A stretch of DNA of 64,000 nt, taken from positions 868,001 through 932,000 of the forward strand of contig NZ_CP133319.1 of NCBI RefSeq assembly GCF_038811545.1. Direction: 5' to 3'. Every line of letters starts with the position of its first letter. Within the stretch, counting starts at the first letter, position 1. The notes under the pieces were generated by a model. The model was not told the origin of the DNA, ran no database searches, and saw only the letters and a program-made list of their open reading frames with translations. Position numbers and translations under genes: made by a program. This document shows positions 63,697 to 64,000 of the stretch, piece by piece. This DNA is from Rhodoligotrophos sp. CJ14 (lineage in GTDB: Bacteria > Pseudomonadota > Alphaproteobacteria > Rhizobiales > Im1).

Positions 63697-64000
63697 TCAC
63701 GCGGCACGATGGATAAGGCCATTCGGCACAGGCGCTGTAACCGCCTCCATCACCTGCCGCGGCACGTAGACGAACCCGTCGAAAATCCGCCTTGCGGTGC
63801 GCACCAGCGACGCGCTGGAGATCGGCGAATGGTTTGCGCCTTTCCGGCTGAGCGCGATCTCGATCTCGAGCATGCCCACCGGATGCTCGATGCCGGTCAC
63901 CCCGGTGCCCTGCACCCGGCGAGATGTGATCTCACTCACCACCGTGCCAGGAAGGCATGAGGCGACCGCCAGGCACAGCCCCCCGGTGACCGGATAGCTT
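63697..64000 (-). CDS. PrpF-family isomerase, C-terminal part (partial)
   Basis: About 101 codons, entering from the right edge in the frame with codons ending at 63697. The visible end reads YPVTGGLCLAVASCLPGTVV, then HPVGMLEIEIAL and RTARRIFDGFVYVP, matching the C-terminal domain of the PrpF (2-methylaconitate isomerase/4-oxalomesaconate tautomerase) family. The family member's exact substrate cannot be told from this end. Confidence 0.78.
   Translation of the reverse strand, partial: SYPVTGGLCLAVASCLPGTVVSEITSRRVQGTGVTGIEHPVGMLEIEIALSRKGANHSPISSASLVRTARRIFDGFVYVPRQVMEAVTAPVPNGLIHRAA

Overview
This window reads as a stretch of chromosome from a high-GC alphaproteobacterium, most likely of the order Hyphomicrobiales (Rhizobiales). 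The evidence is the gene order ileS-lspA-BamF lipoprotein-two M16 peptidases, a MutL with its own endonuclease motif, HflK-HflC next to a Do-type protease, a good match to an EcfG (general stress sigma factor) promoter, and two families of short palindromes of kinds common in that order. There is no plasmid, prophage or integrative element. Genes are densely packed, and many neighbours overlap by the 4-base ATGA arrangement.

Layout. 1-3213: end of purD, then a run of a fluoroacetate-dehalogenase-like hydrolase, an APH-fold kinase and a patatin phospholipase. 3152-6674: a type I secretion ABC protein and membrane fusion protein; the ABC protein ends in eight copies of a 12-residue repeat. 6861-11022: translation and repair genes (tadA, an RluB-type synthase, rsmD, mutL). 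11041-18252: envelope and translation cluster (two M16 peptidases, BamF-like lipoprotein, lspA, ileS). 18428-24041: two small unknown proteins and metabolic genes (gor, VOC protein, rpiA, gabD, gph), then tRNA-Val(CAC). 24268-28117: a bacterial ionotropic-glutamate-receptor-like channel, two small unknowns, a DUF1275 membrane protein and a GH19-like lysin with a C-terminal membrane segment.

28314-33166 is the stress operon prkA-DUF444-SpoVR, transcribed on the minus strand behind a GGAAC-N16-CGTT promoter. It is followed by about 1.1 kb without a convincing gene. 34282-36898 holds three proteins of unknown function: a secreted Gly-rich repeat protein, a predicted outer-membrane barrel and a single-span membrane protein. 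36998-41806: a zeta-class GST (maleylacetoacetate isomerase-like), a Do-type protease, HflC and HflK. 42044-46783: cystathionine gamma-lyase/synthase, cystathionine beta-synthase, a flavin amine oxidase-like protein and folA, consistent with reverse transsulfuration.

46856-51701: a hydrolase, a zinc metallopeptidase, nadE and gltX. 51691-52892: a RES/Xre toxin-antitoxin pair with a palindromic operator. 53131-58536: a TAXI-type TRAP transporter, a BenE-family transporter and an ornithine cyclodeaminase-family enzyme. 58645-61146: two tandem GNAT-like proteins facing a LysR regulator. 61277-64000: moaA, an ATP-grasp protein and the end of a PrpF-family isomerase.

The items most worth following up are the complete defluorinase pocket in the hydrolase at 274-1176, the glutamate-receptor-like channel with a non-K+ pore loop, the repeat-tailed secretion ATPase, the EcfG-driven PrkA operon, and the unknown envelope genes at 34282-36898. 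All family assignments come from reading motifs by eye; no database search was run.
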